Program-made: the position numbers and the translations under genes
DNA from: Branchinecta lynchi
Taxonomy: Eukaryota; Arthropoda; Branchiopoda; Anostraca; Branchinectidae
Direction: 5' to 3'
NCBI GenBank assembly: GCA_023053575.1
Contig: JAKZAP010000069.1
Coordinates: 186,001 to 250,000 of the forward strand
Length of the DNA stretch: 64,000 nucleotides
Part shown: piece by piece, positions 19,686 to 30,600 of the stretch
How positions within the stretch are numbered: the first letter of the stretch is position 1
How the letters are laid out: every line of letters starts with the position of its first letter
Notes under the pieces: generated by a model
Database searches by the model: none
What the model saw: only the letters and a program-made list of their open reading frames with translations
Told to the model about the DNA's origin: nothing

Positions 19686-20462
19686 TTATAGACTCAGATT
19701 ATCAAAATCAATCAACACTTCATCGGATAAGAAAACTTGCGCAGGATGCTCCTTGAGTAACGAAGACAATATCTCATCCTCTTGGATCGCTTTGCGAATA
19801 GCTTTTTCATTTTCGACGATGCAATAGTACCCTTTCCCACAGAAAGCTATTCCAGGATATTCGCGGACTAATCCATACAACTGAAGATATCTTCTTATTG
19901 TTGATTTGCTTTCTCCATATTTCTTAAATCGTTCTTCAAGAAAACACTTGTGCAGATTCTCAGGGTTGTCATTGAACAGTTTTTGCATGTACGCATACAC
20001 TTCACCTTTTTTCGCTTTTAGTAACACTGATAAATAATCCAAATACACCTCCACTTTATTTAAATCAATAATTAAACGTTCTGCTTGTTCCAAACTGACT
20101 CCACATATTTTGCTGCTCAGCACCTTCTTGATGCTTACGTCCACTTTGAAGTTTCCAAACCTTCGCGAAGCATGTAAATTCGCTTTAATATCGGCTAAAA
20201 ACTGCACGCTCTTCTCTTTTTTCTTGTCAACAGAGGAACACGCTGTCGTACGGTCTTCACCTTCGACTTCATCTGAGGCTGTGACTACCTTACTCCACAG
20301 CGAAAGGAATGTTTCTTGCTCCGATTTCTCCAGTTTGAACAACCCATTCATATACTTTTTCGGAATGGTTGCTGTTTTCTTCTGAATACCTTCGCTGTTC
20401 ATCTGAAAATAAAAATCTTTTAACGACCTTGATGATTCCTTTACAGAATTTTTGAAGGCCAT
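19686..20462 (-). CDS. 258-aa protein of unknown function (accessory gene, copy 1 only)
   Basis: Intact 258-codon ORF reading toward PolB, in a segment absent from the visible part of copy 2. I do not recognise it. It is mixed alpha-helical, Lys/Glu-rich, with no signal peptide or membrane span. The segment KYGESKSTIRRYLQLYGLV (roughly residues 180-198) could be a helix-turn-helix or winged-helix piece, and the C-terminus is acidic. Its start is TCAAATG, not TAAATG, and the neighbouring DNA looks richer in CG dinucleotides than the core genes. Together these suggest acquisition from another source. Its first codons are repeated in the 83-bp repeats upstream. Confidence 0.6.
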   Translation of the reverse strand: MAFKNSVKESSRSLKDFYFQMNSEGIQKKTATIPKKYMNGLFKLEKSEQETFLSLWSKVVTASDEVEGEDRTTACSSVDKKKEKSVQFLADIKANLHASRRFGNFKVDVSIKKVLSSKICGVSLEQAERLIIDLNKVEVYLDYLSVLLKAKKGEVYAYMQKLFNDNPENLHKCFLEERFKKYGESKSTIRRYLQLYGLVREYPGIAFCGKGYYCIVENEKAIRKAIQEDEILSSLLKEHPAQVFLSDEVLIDFDNLSL

Positions 20463-20665
20463 TTGATTCCTACTTCATCTCGTGTGACGCGCTTCGCAAC
20501 ATTATCTGACCCAGATAATTCCTTTACAGAATTTTTGAAGGCCATTTGATTCCTACTTCATCTCGTGTGACGCGCTTCGCAACATTATCTAACCCAGATA
20601 ATTCCTTTACAGAATTTTTGAAGGCCATTTGGTTCCTACGTCATCTCGTGTGACACGCTTCGTCA
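20438..20665. repeat. 83-bp tandem repeat carrying the 5' end of the 258-aa gene
   Basis: Three units starting at CCTTTACAG at 20438, 20521 and 20604 (period 83), the last shorter and more diverged. Each unit contains, on the minus strand, the gene's first codons (MAFKNSVKE) with its leader, and a GTGTGACGCGCTTCGC-type string. Only the copy nearest the gene continues into the full ORF; the other two end at stops after about a dozen codons. Confidence 0.88.
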
Positions 20666-20876
20666 TCTGATAACTCGTTTGGTATATTTGATCGTTTGGT
20701 ATGTTTGTTTCAGATGAAGCTATTCCTATCTTGCTAGATATCTACCTGGATATCCTTGTTTTTATCGCTAGAAAACTAAAAATACTTACATTGGAAATTT
20801 TTTCTTTCTTCAACACCTTCTTAATCTCAACTTGTTTACAAATGTCTCCTTAACCAGATGCGCGACACTATATATA
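20666..20876. other. accessory-region spacer
   Basis: No ORF is supported. Two short TCGTTTGGTAT strings repeat near 20685 and 20695. Otherwise nothing recognisable. Confidence 0.5.
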
Positions 20877-20889
20877 TTCGCGAATCTTC
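20877..20889. promoter_or_regulatory. heat-shock-element-like site, three modules
   Basis: TTC-GC-GAA-TC-TTC is a perfect alternating TTCnnGAAnnTTC array, the binding pattern of eukaryotic heat-shock factor. It follows a TATATATA string. Confidence 0.55.
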
Positions 20890-20932
20890 TCCGCCGAGTC
20901 TTGTTATCTGCTGGAGGTGACGCATCTAAATA

Positions 20933-20950
20933 TTCGAGAATATTCGAGAA
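20933..20950. promoter_or_regulatory. heat-shock-element-like site, four modules
   Basis: TTCGAGAATATTCGAGAA gives four perfect alternating modules (TTC, GAA, TTC, GAA, two-base spacers) inside the palindromic stretch TAAATATTC...GAATATTTA. GTGACGCATCT strings lie on either side. It stands between the 258-aa gene (minus) and the right TIR gene (plus). Confidence 0.65.
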
Positions 20951-21009
20951 TATTTAGTGTGACGCATCTCACACCACAGATGTTACGAGCGGTCGATAAT
21001 TAGGAGCTT

Positions 21010-21595
21010 TGGATTTTTATTTAATAAAATCATCCCCTAATAAATGGAGTCCACAAAGGAAGTCTTGAATACAATCAGAATGAATAAATACAATGAGACA
21101 ATCAGGAAAGAAGAACTAGTGTTAGGTTTGAAATATACTATCGTTAAAATGAGAATTGCTAAGACAAAATACGGTGATAAGTTGGTTGTAGTTATTAATC
21201 ATAATGACAAACCCTGTGATTTGTTTATAACTCAGAAATATAATGCCATTGCTAACGAATTACTTTTAAAGAAAAATCTAGTTTTGCAGCCTATTGTACG
21301 CGAAAACAAGAACAAAGAAACATATGTGGACTTAGAACTGTTTACTCAGTAATAGTTGAATAAAAAATGAAAAATGTAAAAAAAAAGAAGTAGTAGTATA
21401 TTGTAGTATTTTATATGTAGTAAAGGGTAATATTCTCATTTCTTGTATCCTTTATTTTGGAAGTAAGAAAATAAAAATGTTCTTAAAAAGGGGGATAATT
21501 TGGTAAAAAGGATGTTAAAATTTAAGAAATTGATGTTAAAATGGGGTTTTGAAATTGGGGGGAGGGTGGAGTGGGAGCCCCTTTATAGAACTACT
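21010..21595 (-). repeat. right terminal inverted repeat of copy 1
   Basis: Inverse of 7301-7887, ending AACTACT. The 243 bp beyond the small ORF (21353-21595) are non-coding and AT-rich, with a G-run (TTGGGGGGAGGG) near the outer end. Confidence 0.93.
21044..21352 (+). CDS. TIR-borne 102-aa protein, right copy
   Basis: Second copy of the small ORF of the left TIR (7545-7853), oriented outward to the right. It keeps ATG in CCCTAATAAATGG and the full 102 codons. It differs from the left copy at a few positions, and at these the remnant in copy 2 agrees with this copy (FITQKY, ELLLKK). Possible OB-fold-like small protein; family not recognised. The heat-shock-element-like sites lie 94-167 bp upstream. 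Confidence 0.7.
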   Translation: MESTKEVLNTIRMNKYNETIRKEELVLGLKYTIVKMRIAKTKYGDKLVVVINHNDKPCDLFITQKYNAIANELLLKKNLVLQPIVRENKNKETYVDLELFTQ

Positions 21596-21601
21596 CACAA
21601 G
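21596..21601. other. right target-site duplication of Polinton copy 1 (CACAAG)
   Basis: CACAAG immediately after the element end, identical to 7295-7300. It is at once part of a minisatellite unit (CACAAGGATTGTTTT). Confidence 0.9.
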
Positions 21602-24600
21602 GATTGTTTTCTCACAAGGTTTGTTTTCCCACAAGGTTTGTTTTCCCACAAGGTTGGTTTTCCCGAAAGGTTTGTTTCCCCACAAGGTTTGTTTTCCCAC
21701 AAGCTTTGTTTTCACCCAAGGTTGGTTTTCCCGCAAGGTTGGTTTTCCCACAAGGTTTGTTTTCCTACTGTGTTGGTTTTCCCAAAAGGTTCGCTTTCCC
21801 GCAAGGTTGGTTTTCCCACAAGGTTTGTTTCCCCAGAAGGTTTGTTTTCCCACAAGGATTGTTTTCTCACAAGGTTTGTTTTCCCACAAGGTTTGTTTTC
21901 CCACAAGGTTGGTTTTCCCGAAAGGTTTGTTTCCCCACAAGGTTTGTTTTCCCACAAGCTTTGTTTTCACCCAAGGTTGGTTTTCCCGCAAGGTTGGTTT
22001 TCCCACAAGGTTTGGTTTCCTACTGTGTTGGTTTTCCCAAAAGGTTCGCTTTCCCGCAAGGTTGGTTTTCCCACAAGGTTTGTTTCCCCAGAAGGTTTGT
22101 TTTCCCATAAGGTTTGTTTTCCCACAAGGTTTGTTTTCCCACAAGGTTTGTTTTCCCCCAAGGTTGGTTTTCCCGCAAGGTTGGTTTTCCCACAAGGTTT
22201 GTTTTCCCACTGTGTTGGTTTTCCCAAAAGGTTCGCTTTCCCGCAAGGTTGGTTTTCCCACAAGGTTTGTTTTCCCACTGTGTTGGTTTTTCCCAAAAGG
22301 TTCGCTTTCCCACAAGGTTGGTTTTCCCACAAGGTTGGTTTTCCCGCAGGGTTGCTTTCCCCATAAGGTTGGTTTTCCCACAAGGTTTGTTTTCTCACAA
22401 GGTTTGTTTTCCCACTAGGTTGTTTTTCCCACTAGGTTGGTTTTCCCACAAGGTTTGTTTTCCCACAAGCTTTGTTTTCACCCAAGGTTGGTTTTCCCGC
22501 AAGGTTGGTTTTCCCACAAGGTTTGTTTTCCCACTGTGTTGCTTTTCCCAAAAGGTTCGCTTTCCCGCAAGGTTGGTTTTCCCACAAGGTTTGTTTCCCC
22601 ACAAGGTTTGTTTTCCCATAAGGTTTGTTTTCCCACAAGGTTTGTTTTCCCACAAGGTTTGTTTTCCCACAAGGTTTGTTTTCCCACAAGGTTGGTTTTC
22701 CCGCAAGGTTGGTTTTCCCACAAGGTTTGTTTTCCCACTGTGTTGGTTTTCCCAAAAGGTTCGCTTTCCCACAAGGTCGGTTTTCCCACAAGGTTGGTTT
22801 TCCCGCAGGGTTGCTTTCCCCATAAGGTTTGTTTTCCCACAAGGTTTGTTTTCCCACAAGGTTTGTTTTCCCACAAGGTTGGTTTTCCCGAAAGGTTTGT
22901 TTCCCCACAAGGTTGGTTTTCCCACAAAGTTGGTTTTCCCGCAGGGTTTGTTTTCCCACAAGGTTAGTTTTCCCGCAAGGTTTGTTTTCCCACAAGGTTA
23001 GTTTTCCCACAAGGTTTGTTTCCCCACAAGGTTTGTTTCCCCACAAGGTTTGTTTTCCCACAAGGATTGTTTTCTCACAAGGTTTGTTTTCCCACTGTGT
23101 TGGTTTTCCCAAAAGGTTCGCTTTCCCGCAAGGTTGGTTTTCCCACAAGGTTGGTTTTCCCGCAGTGTTTGTTTTCCCACAAGGTTGGTTTTCCCGCAGG
23201 GTTTGTTTTCCCACAAGGTTAGTTTTCCCGAAAGGTTTGTTTCCCCACAAGGTGGGTTTTCCCACAAGGTTGGTTTTCCCGCAGGGTTTGTTTTCCCACA
23301 AGGTTTGTTTTCCCACAAGGTGTGTTTTCCCACAAGGTTGGTTTTCCCGAAAGGTTTGTTTTCCCACAAGGTTGGTTTTCCCGAAAGGTTTGTTTCCCCA
23401 CAAGGCTGGTTTTCCCACAAGGTTGGTTTTCCCGAAAGGTTTGTTTCCCCACAAGGTTGGTTTTCCCGCAAGGTTTGTTTCCCCACAAGGTTTGTTTTCC
23501 CACAAGGATTGTTTTCTCACAAGGTTTGTTTTCCCACTAGGTTTGTTTCCCCACAAGGTTTGTTTTCCCACAAGGTTTGTTTTCCCCCAAGGTTTGTTTT
23601 CCCACAAGGTTGGTTTTCCCGAAAGGTTTGTTTCCCCACAAGGTTGGTTTTCCCACAAGGTTGGTTTTCCCGAAAGGTTTGTTTCCCCACTAGGTTGGTT
23701 TTCCCACAAGGTTTGTTTTCCCACAAGGATTGTTTTCTCACAAGGTTTGTTTTCCCACAAGGTTTGTTTTCCCACAAGGTTGTTTTTCCCGAAAGGCTTG
23801 TTTCCCCACAAGGTTTGTTTTCCCACAAGCTTTGTTTTCACCCAAGGTTGGTTTTCCCGCAAGGTTGGTTTTCCCACAAGGTTTGTTTTCCTACTGTGTT
23901 GGTTTTCCCAAAAGGTTCGCTTTCCCGCAAGGTTGGTTTTCCCACAAGGTTTGTTTCCCCAGAAGGTTTGTTTTCCCATAAGGTTTGTTTTCCCACAAGG
24001 TTTGTTTTCCCAAAAGGTTTGTTTTCCCACAAGGTTTGTTTTCCCACAAGGTTGGTTTCCCCGCAAGGTTGCTTTCCCCATAAGGTTTGTTTTCCCACAA
24101 GGTTTGTTTTCCCACTGTGTTGGTTTTCCCAAAAGGTTCGCTTTCCAACAAGGTTGGTTTTCCCACAAGGTTGGTTTTCCCGCAGGGTTGCTTTCCCCAT
24201 AAGGTTTGTTTCCCACAAGGTTTGTTTTCCCACAAGGTTTGTTTTCCCACAAGGTTGGTTTTCCCGAAAGGTTTGTTTCCCCACAAGGTTGGTTTTCCCA
24301 CAAAGTTGGTGTTCCCGCAGGGTTTGTTTTCCCACAAGGTTAGTTTTCCCGCAAGGTTTGTTTTCCCACAAGGTTAGTTTTACCACAAGGTTTGTTTCCC
24401 CACAAGGTTTGTTTCCCCACAAGGTTTGTTTTCCCACAAGGATTGTTTTCTCACAAGGTTTGTTTTCCCACTGTGTTGGTTTTCCCAAAAGGTTCACTTT
24501 CCCGCAAGGTTGGTTTTCCCACAAGGTTGGTTTTCCCGCAGGGTTTGTTTTCCCACAAGGTTGGTTTTCCCGCAGGGTTTGTTTTCCCACAAGGTTAGTT

Positions 24601-27600
24601 TTCCCGAAAGGTTTGTTTCCCCACAAGGTGGGTTTTCCCACGAGGTTGGTTTTCCCGCAGGGTTTGTTTTCCCACAAGGGTTGTTTTCCCACAAGGTTTG
24701 TTTTCCCACAAGGTTGGTTTTCCCGAAAGGTTTGTTTTCCCACAAGGTTGGTTTTCCCGAAAGGTTTGTTTCCCCACAAGGTTGGTTTTCCCACAAGGTT
24801 GGTTTTCCCGAAAGGTTTGTTTCCCCACAAGGTTGGTTTTCCCGCAAGGTTTGTTTCCCCACAAGGTTTGTTTTCCCACAAGGATTGTTTTCTCACAAGG
24901 TTTGTTTTCCCACTAGGTTTGTTTCCCCACAAGGTTTGTTTTCCCACAAGGTTTGTTTTCCCCCAAGGTTTGTTTTCCCACAAGGTTGGTTTTCCCGAAA
25001 GGTTTGTTTCCCCACAAGGTTGGTTTTTCCACAAGGTTGGTTTTCCCGAAAGGTTTGTTTCCCCACAAGGTTGGTTTTCCCACAAGGTTTGTTTTCCCAC
25101 AAGGATTGTTTTCTCACAAGGTTTGTTTTCCCACAAGGTTTGTTTTCCCACAAGGTTGGTTTTCCCGAAAGGTTTTTTTCCCCACAAGGTTTGTTTTCCC
25201 ACAAGCTTTGTTTTCACCCAAGGTTGGTTTTCCCGCAAGGTTGGTTTTCCCACAAGGTTTGTTTTCCTACTGTGTTGGTTTTCCCAAAAGGTTCGCTTTC
25301 CCGCAAGGTTGGTTTTCCCACAAGGTTTGTTTCCCCAGAAGGTTTGTTTTCCCACAAGGATTGTTTTCTCACAAGGTTTGTTTTCCCACAAGGTTTGTTT
25401 TCCCACAAAGTTGGTTTTCCCGAAAGGTTTGTTTCCCCACAAGGTTTGTTTTCCCACAAGCTTTGTTTTCACCCAAGGTTGGTTTTCCCGCAAGTTTGGT
25501 TTTCCCACAAGGTTTGTTTTCCTACTGTGTTGGTTTTCCCAAAAGGTTCGCTTTCCAGCAAGGTTGGTTTTCCCACAAGGTTTGTTTCCCCAGAAGGTTT
25601 GTTTTCCCATAAGGTTTGTTTTCCCACAAGGTTTGTTTTCCCACAAGGTTTGTTTTCCCACAAGGTTTGTTTTCCCACAAGGTTTGTTTTCCCACAAGGT
25701 TGGTTTCCCCGCAAGGTTGCTTTCCCCATAAGGTTTGTTTTCCCACAAGGTTTGTTTTCCCACAAGGTTTGTTTTCCCACTGTGTTGGTTTTCCCACTAG
25801 GTTTGTTTCCCCACAAGGTTTGTTTTCCCACAAGGTTTGTTTCCCCACAAGGTTTGTTTTCCCACAAGGTTTGTTTTCCCCCAAGGTTGGTTTTCCCGCA
25901 AGGTTGGTTTTCCCACAAGGTTTGTTTTCCCACTGTGTTGGTTTTCCCAAAAGGTTCGCTTTCCCACAAGGTTGGTTTTCCCACAAGGTTGGTTTTCCCG
26001 CAGGGTTGCTTTCCCCATAAGGTTGGTTTTCCCACAAGGTTTGTTTTCTCACAAGGTTTGTTTTCCCAATAGGTTGTTGTTGGTTTTCCCACAAGGTTTG
26101 TTTCCCCACAAGGTTTGTTTTCCCATAAGGTTTGTTTTCCCACAAGGTTTGTTTTCCCACAAGGTTTGTTTTCCCACAAGGTTTGTTTTACCACAAGGTT
26201 GGTTTTCCCGAAAGGTTTGTTTCCCCACAAGGTTTCTTTCCCCATAAGGTTGGTTTTCCCACAAGGTTTGTTTTCTCACAAGGTTTGTTTTCCCACAAGG
26301 TTTGTTTTCCCACAAGGTTTGTTTTCCCAAAAGGTTTGTTTTCCCACAAGGTTTGTTTTCCCAAAAGGTTTGTTTTCCCACAAGCTTTGTTTTCCCCCAA
26401 GGTTGGTTTTCCCGCAAGGTTGGTTTTCCCACAAGGTTTGTTTTCCCACTGTGTTGGTTTTCCCAAAAGGTTCGCTTTCCCGCAAGGTTGGTTTTCCCAC
26501 AAGGTTTGTTTTCCCACTGTGTTGGTTTTTCCCAAAAGGTTCGCTTTCCCACAAGGTTGGTTTTCCCACAAGGTTGGTTTTCCCGCAGGGTTGCTTTCCC
26601 CATAAGGTTGGTTTTCCCACAAGGTTTGTTTTCTCACAAGGTTTGTTTTCCCACTAGGTTGTTTTTCCCACTAGGTTGGTTTTCCCACAAGGTTTGTTTT
26701 CCCACAAGCTTTGTTTTCACCCAAGGTTGGTTTTCCCGCAAGGTTGGTTTTCCCACAAGGTTTGTTTTCCCACTGTGTTGCTTTTCCCAAAAGGTTCGCT
26801 TTCCCGCAAGGTTGGTTTTCCCACAAGGTTTGTATCCCCACAAGGTTTGTTTTCCCATAAGGTTTGTTTTCCCACAAGATTTGTTTTCCCACAAGGTTTG
26901 TTTTCCCACAAGGTTTGTTTTCCCACAAGGTTGGTTTTCCCGCAAGGATGGTTTTCCCGCAAGGTTTGTTTTCCCACTGTGTTGGTTTTCCCAAAAGGTT
27001 CGCTTTCCCACAAGGTCGGTTTTCCCACAAGGTTGGTTTTCCCGCAGGTTTGCTTTCCCCATAAGGTTTGTTTTGCCACAAGGTTTGTTTTCCCACAAGG
27101 TTTGTTTTCCCACAAGGTTGGTTTTCCCGAAAGGTTTGTTTCCCCACAAGGTTGGTTTTCCCACAAAGTTGGTTTTCCCGCAGGGTTTGTTTTCCCACAA
27201 GGTTAGTTTTCCCGCAAGGTTTGTTTTCCCACAAGGTTAGTTTTCCCACAAGGTTTGTTTCCCCACAAGGTTTGTTTCCCCACAAGGTTTGTTTTCCCAC
27301 AAGGATTGTTTTCTCACAAGGTTTGTTTTCCCAGTGTGTTGGTTTTCCCAAAAGGTTCGCTTTCCCGCAAGGTTGGTTTTCCCACAAGGATGGTTTTCCC
27401 GCAGGGTTTGTTTTCCAACAAGGTTGGTTTTCCCGCAGGGTTTGTTTTCCCACAAGGTTAGTTTTCCCGAAAGGTTTGTTTCCCCACAAGGTGGGTTTTC
27501 CCACAAGGTTGGTTTTCCCGCAGGGTTTGTTTTCCCACAAGGTTTGTTTTCCCACAAGGTTTGTTTTCCCACAAGGTTTGTTTTCCCACAAGGTTGGTTT

Positions 27601-30600
27601 TCCCGAAAGGTTTGTTTTCCCACAAGGTTGGTTTTCCCGAAAGGTTTGTTTCCCCACAAGGCTGGTTTTCCCACAAGGTTGGTTTTCCCGAAAGGTTTGT
27701 TTCCCCACAAGGCTGGTTTTCCCGCAAGGTTTGTTTCCCCACAAGGTTTGTTTTCCCACAAGGACTGTTTTCTCACAAGGTTTGTTTTCCCACTAGGTTT
27801 GTTTCCCCACAAGGTTTGTTTTCCCACAAGGTTTGTTTTCCCCCAAGGTTTGTTTTCCCACAAGGTTGGTTTTCCCGAAAGGTTTGTTTCCCCACAAGGT
27901 TGGTTTTCCCACAAGGTTGGTTTTCCCGAAAGGTTTGTTTCCCCACAAGGTTGGTTTTCCCACAAGTTTTGTTTTCCCACAAGGATTGTTTTCTCACAAG
28001 GTTTGTTTTCCCACAAGGTTTGTTTTCCCACAAGGTTGGTTTTCCCGAAAGGTTTGTTTCCCCACAAGGTTTGTTTTCCCACAAGCTTTGTTTTCACCCA
28101 AGGTTGGTTTTCCCGCAAGGTTGGTTTTCCCACAAGGTTTGTTTTCCTACTGTGTTGGTTTTCCCAAAAGGTTCGCTTTCCCGCAAGGATGGTTTTCCCA
28201 CAAGGTTTGTTTCCCCAGAAGGTTTGTTTTCCCATAAGGTTTGTTTTCCCACAAGGTTTGTTTTCCCACAAGGTTTGTTTTCCCACAAGGTTTGTTTTCC
28301 CACAAGGTTGGTTTCCCCGCAAGGTTGCTTTCCCCATAAGGTTTGTTTTCCCACAAGGTTTGTTTTCCCACTGTGTTGGTTTTTTCAAAAGGTTCGCTTT
28401 CCCACAAGGTTGGTTTTCCCACAAGGTTGGTTTTCCCGCAGGGTTGCTTTCCCCATAAGGTTTGTTTTCCCACAAGGTTTGTTTTCCCACAAGGTTTGTT
28501 TTCCCACAAGGTTGGTTTTCCCGAAAGGTTTGTTTCCCCACAAGGTTGGTTTTCCCACAAAGTTGGTTTTCCCGCAGGGTTTGTTTTCCCACAAGGTTAG
28601 TTTTCCCGCAAGGTTTGTTTTCCCACAAGGTTAGTTTTCCCACAAGGTTTGTTTCCCCACAAGGTTTGTTTCCCCACAAGGTTTGTTTTCCCACAAGGAT
28701 TGTTTTCTCACAAGGTTTGTTTTCCCACTGTGTTGGTTTTCCCAAAAGGTTCGCTTTCCCGCAAGGTTGGTTTTCCCACAAGGTTGGTTTTCCCGCAGGG
28801 TATTTTTTTCCCACAAGGTTGGTTTTCCCGCAGGGTTTGTTTCCCCACAAGGTTAGTTTTCCCGAAAGGTTTGTTTCCCCACAAGGTGGGTTTTCCCACA
28901 AGGTTGGTTTTCCCGCAGGGTTTGTTTTCCCACAAGGTTTGTTTTCCCACAAGGTTTGTTTTCCCACAAGGTTGGTTTTCCCGAAAGGTTTGTTTTCCCA
29001 CAAGGTTGGTTTTCCCGAAAGGTTTGTTTCCCCACAAGGTTGGTTTTCCCGAAAGGTTTGTTTCCCCACAAGGTTGGTTTTCCCGCAAGGTTTGTTTCCC
29101 CACAAGGTTTGTTTTCCCACAAGGATTGTTTTCTCACAAGGTTTGTTTTTTCACTAGGTTTGTTTCCCCACAAGGTTTGTTTTCCCACAAGGTTTGTTTT
29201 CCCCCAAGGTTTGTTTTCCCACAAGGTTGGTTTTCCCGAAAGGTTTGTTTCCCCACAAGGTTGGTTTTCCCACAAGGTTGGTTTTCCCGAAAGGTTTGTT
29301 TCCCCACAAGGTTGGTTTTCCCACAAGGTTTGTTTTCCCACAAGGATTGTTTTCTCACAAGGTTTGTTTTCCCACAAGGTTTGTTTTCCCACAAGGTTGA
29401 TTTTCCCGAAAGGTTTGTTTCCCCACAAGGTTTGTTTTCCCACAAGCTTTGTTTTCACCCAAGGTTGGTTTTCCCGCAAGGTTGGTTTTACCACAAGGTT
29501 TGTTTTCCTACTGTGTTGGTTTTCCCAAAAGGTTCGCTTTCTCGCAAGGTTGGTTTTCCCACAAGGTTTGTTTCCCCAGAAGGTTTGTTTTCCCACAAGG
29601 ATTGTTTTCTCACAAGGTTTGTTTTCCCACAAGGTTTGTTTTCCCACAAGGTTGGTTTTCCCGAAAGGTTTGTTTCCCCACAAGGTTTGTTTTCCCCTAA
29701 GCTTTGTTTTCACCCAAGGTTGGTTTTCCCGCAAGGTTGGTTTTCCCACAAGGTTTGTTTTCCTACTGTGTTGGTTTTCCCAAAAGGTTCGCTTTCCCGC
29801 AAGGTTGATTTTCCAACAAGGTTTGTTTCCCCAGAAGGTTTGTTTTCCCATAAGGTTTGTTTTCCCACAAGGTTTGTTTTCCCACAAGGTTTGTTTTCCC
29901 ACAAGGTTTGTTTTCCCACAAGGTTGGTTTCCCCGCAAGGTTGCTTTCCCCATAAGGTTTGTTTTCCCACAAGGTTTGTTTTCCCACAAGGTTTGTTTTC
30001 CCACAAGGTTTGTTTTCCCACAAGGTTGGTTTTCCCACAAGGTTTGTTTCCCCAAGAGGTTGGTTTTCCCACAAGGTTGGTTTTCCCGCAGGGTTTGTTT
30101 TCCCACAAGGTTAGTTTTCCCGCAAGGTTTGTTTTCCCACAAGGTTAGTTTTCCCGAAAGGTTTGTTTCCCCACAAGGTTGGTTTTCCCGAAAGGTTTGT
30201 TTCCCCACAAGGTTGGTTTTCCCGCAAGGTTTGTTTCCCCACAAGGTTTGTTTTCCCACAAGGATTGTTTTCTCACAAGGTTTGTTTTTTCACTAGGTTT
30301 GTTTCCCCACAAGGTTTGTTTTCCCACAAGGTTTGTTTTCCCCCAAGGTTTGTTTTCCCACAAGGTTGGTTTTCCCGAAAGGTTTGTTTCCCCACAAGGT
30401 TGGTTTTCCCACAAGGTTGGTTTTCCCGAAAGGTTTGTTTCCCCACAAGGTTGGTTTTCCCACAAGGTTTGTTTTCCCACAAGGATTGTTTTCTCACAAG
30501 GTTTGTTTTCCCACAAGGTTTGTTTTCCCACAAGGTTGATTTTCCCGAAAGGTTTGTTTCCCCACAAGGTTTGTTTTCCCACAAGCTTTGTTTTCACCCA

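Larger units (their letters stand above)
7301..21595 (-). mobile_element. Polinton/Maverick copy 1, complete (14,295 bp)
   Basis: Both borders can be read to the base. The left end starts AGTAGTTATATAAAGG, the right end is its near-perfect inverse (ending ...AACTACT), and both are flanked by CACAAG. Inside lie PolB, packaging ATPase, protease, integrase, major and minor capsid genes, the diagnostic Polinton set. Most genes are on the minus strand, separated by gaps of about 4 to 60 bp, with one divergent plus-strand gene beyond PolB and an accessory region next to the right TIR. The length is a little below the 15-20 kb usual for the family. Several genes carry frameshifts or stops, so this copy is probably not autonomous. 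Confidence 0.95.

Noticed and set aside
21500..22366. Open frame starting in the TIR (MVKRMLKFKK) and running into the array
   Set aside because: Non-coding outer TIR fused by chance to the stop-free repeat; it crosses the target-site duplication.
23050..25731. 893-codon plus-strand open frame (and dozens like it on both strands of the arrays)
   Set aside because: Product of the stop-free 17-bp unit. Frames overlap on both strands, have no leader or TAAATG signature, and the peptide is only the repeat read three ways.
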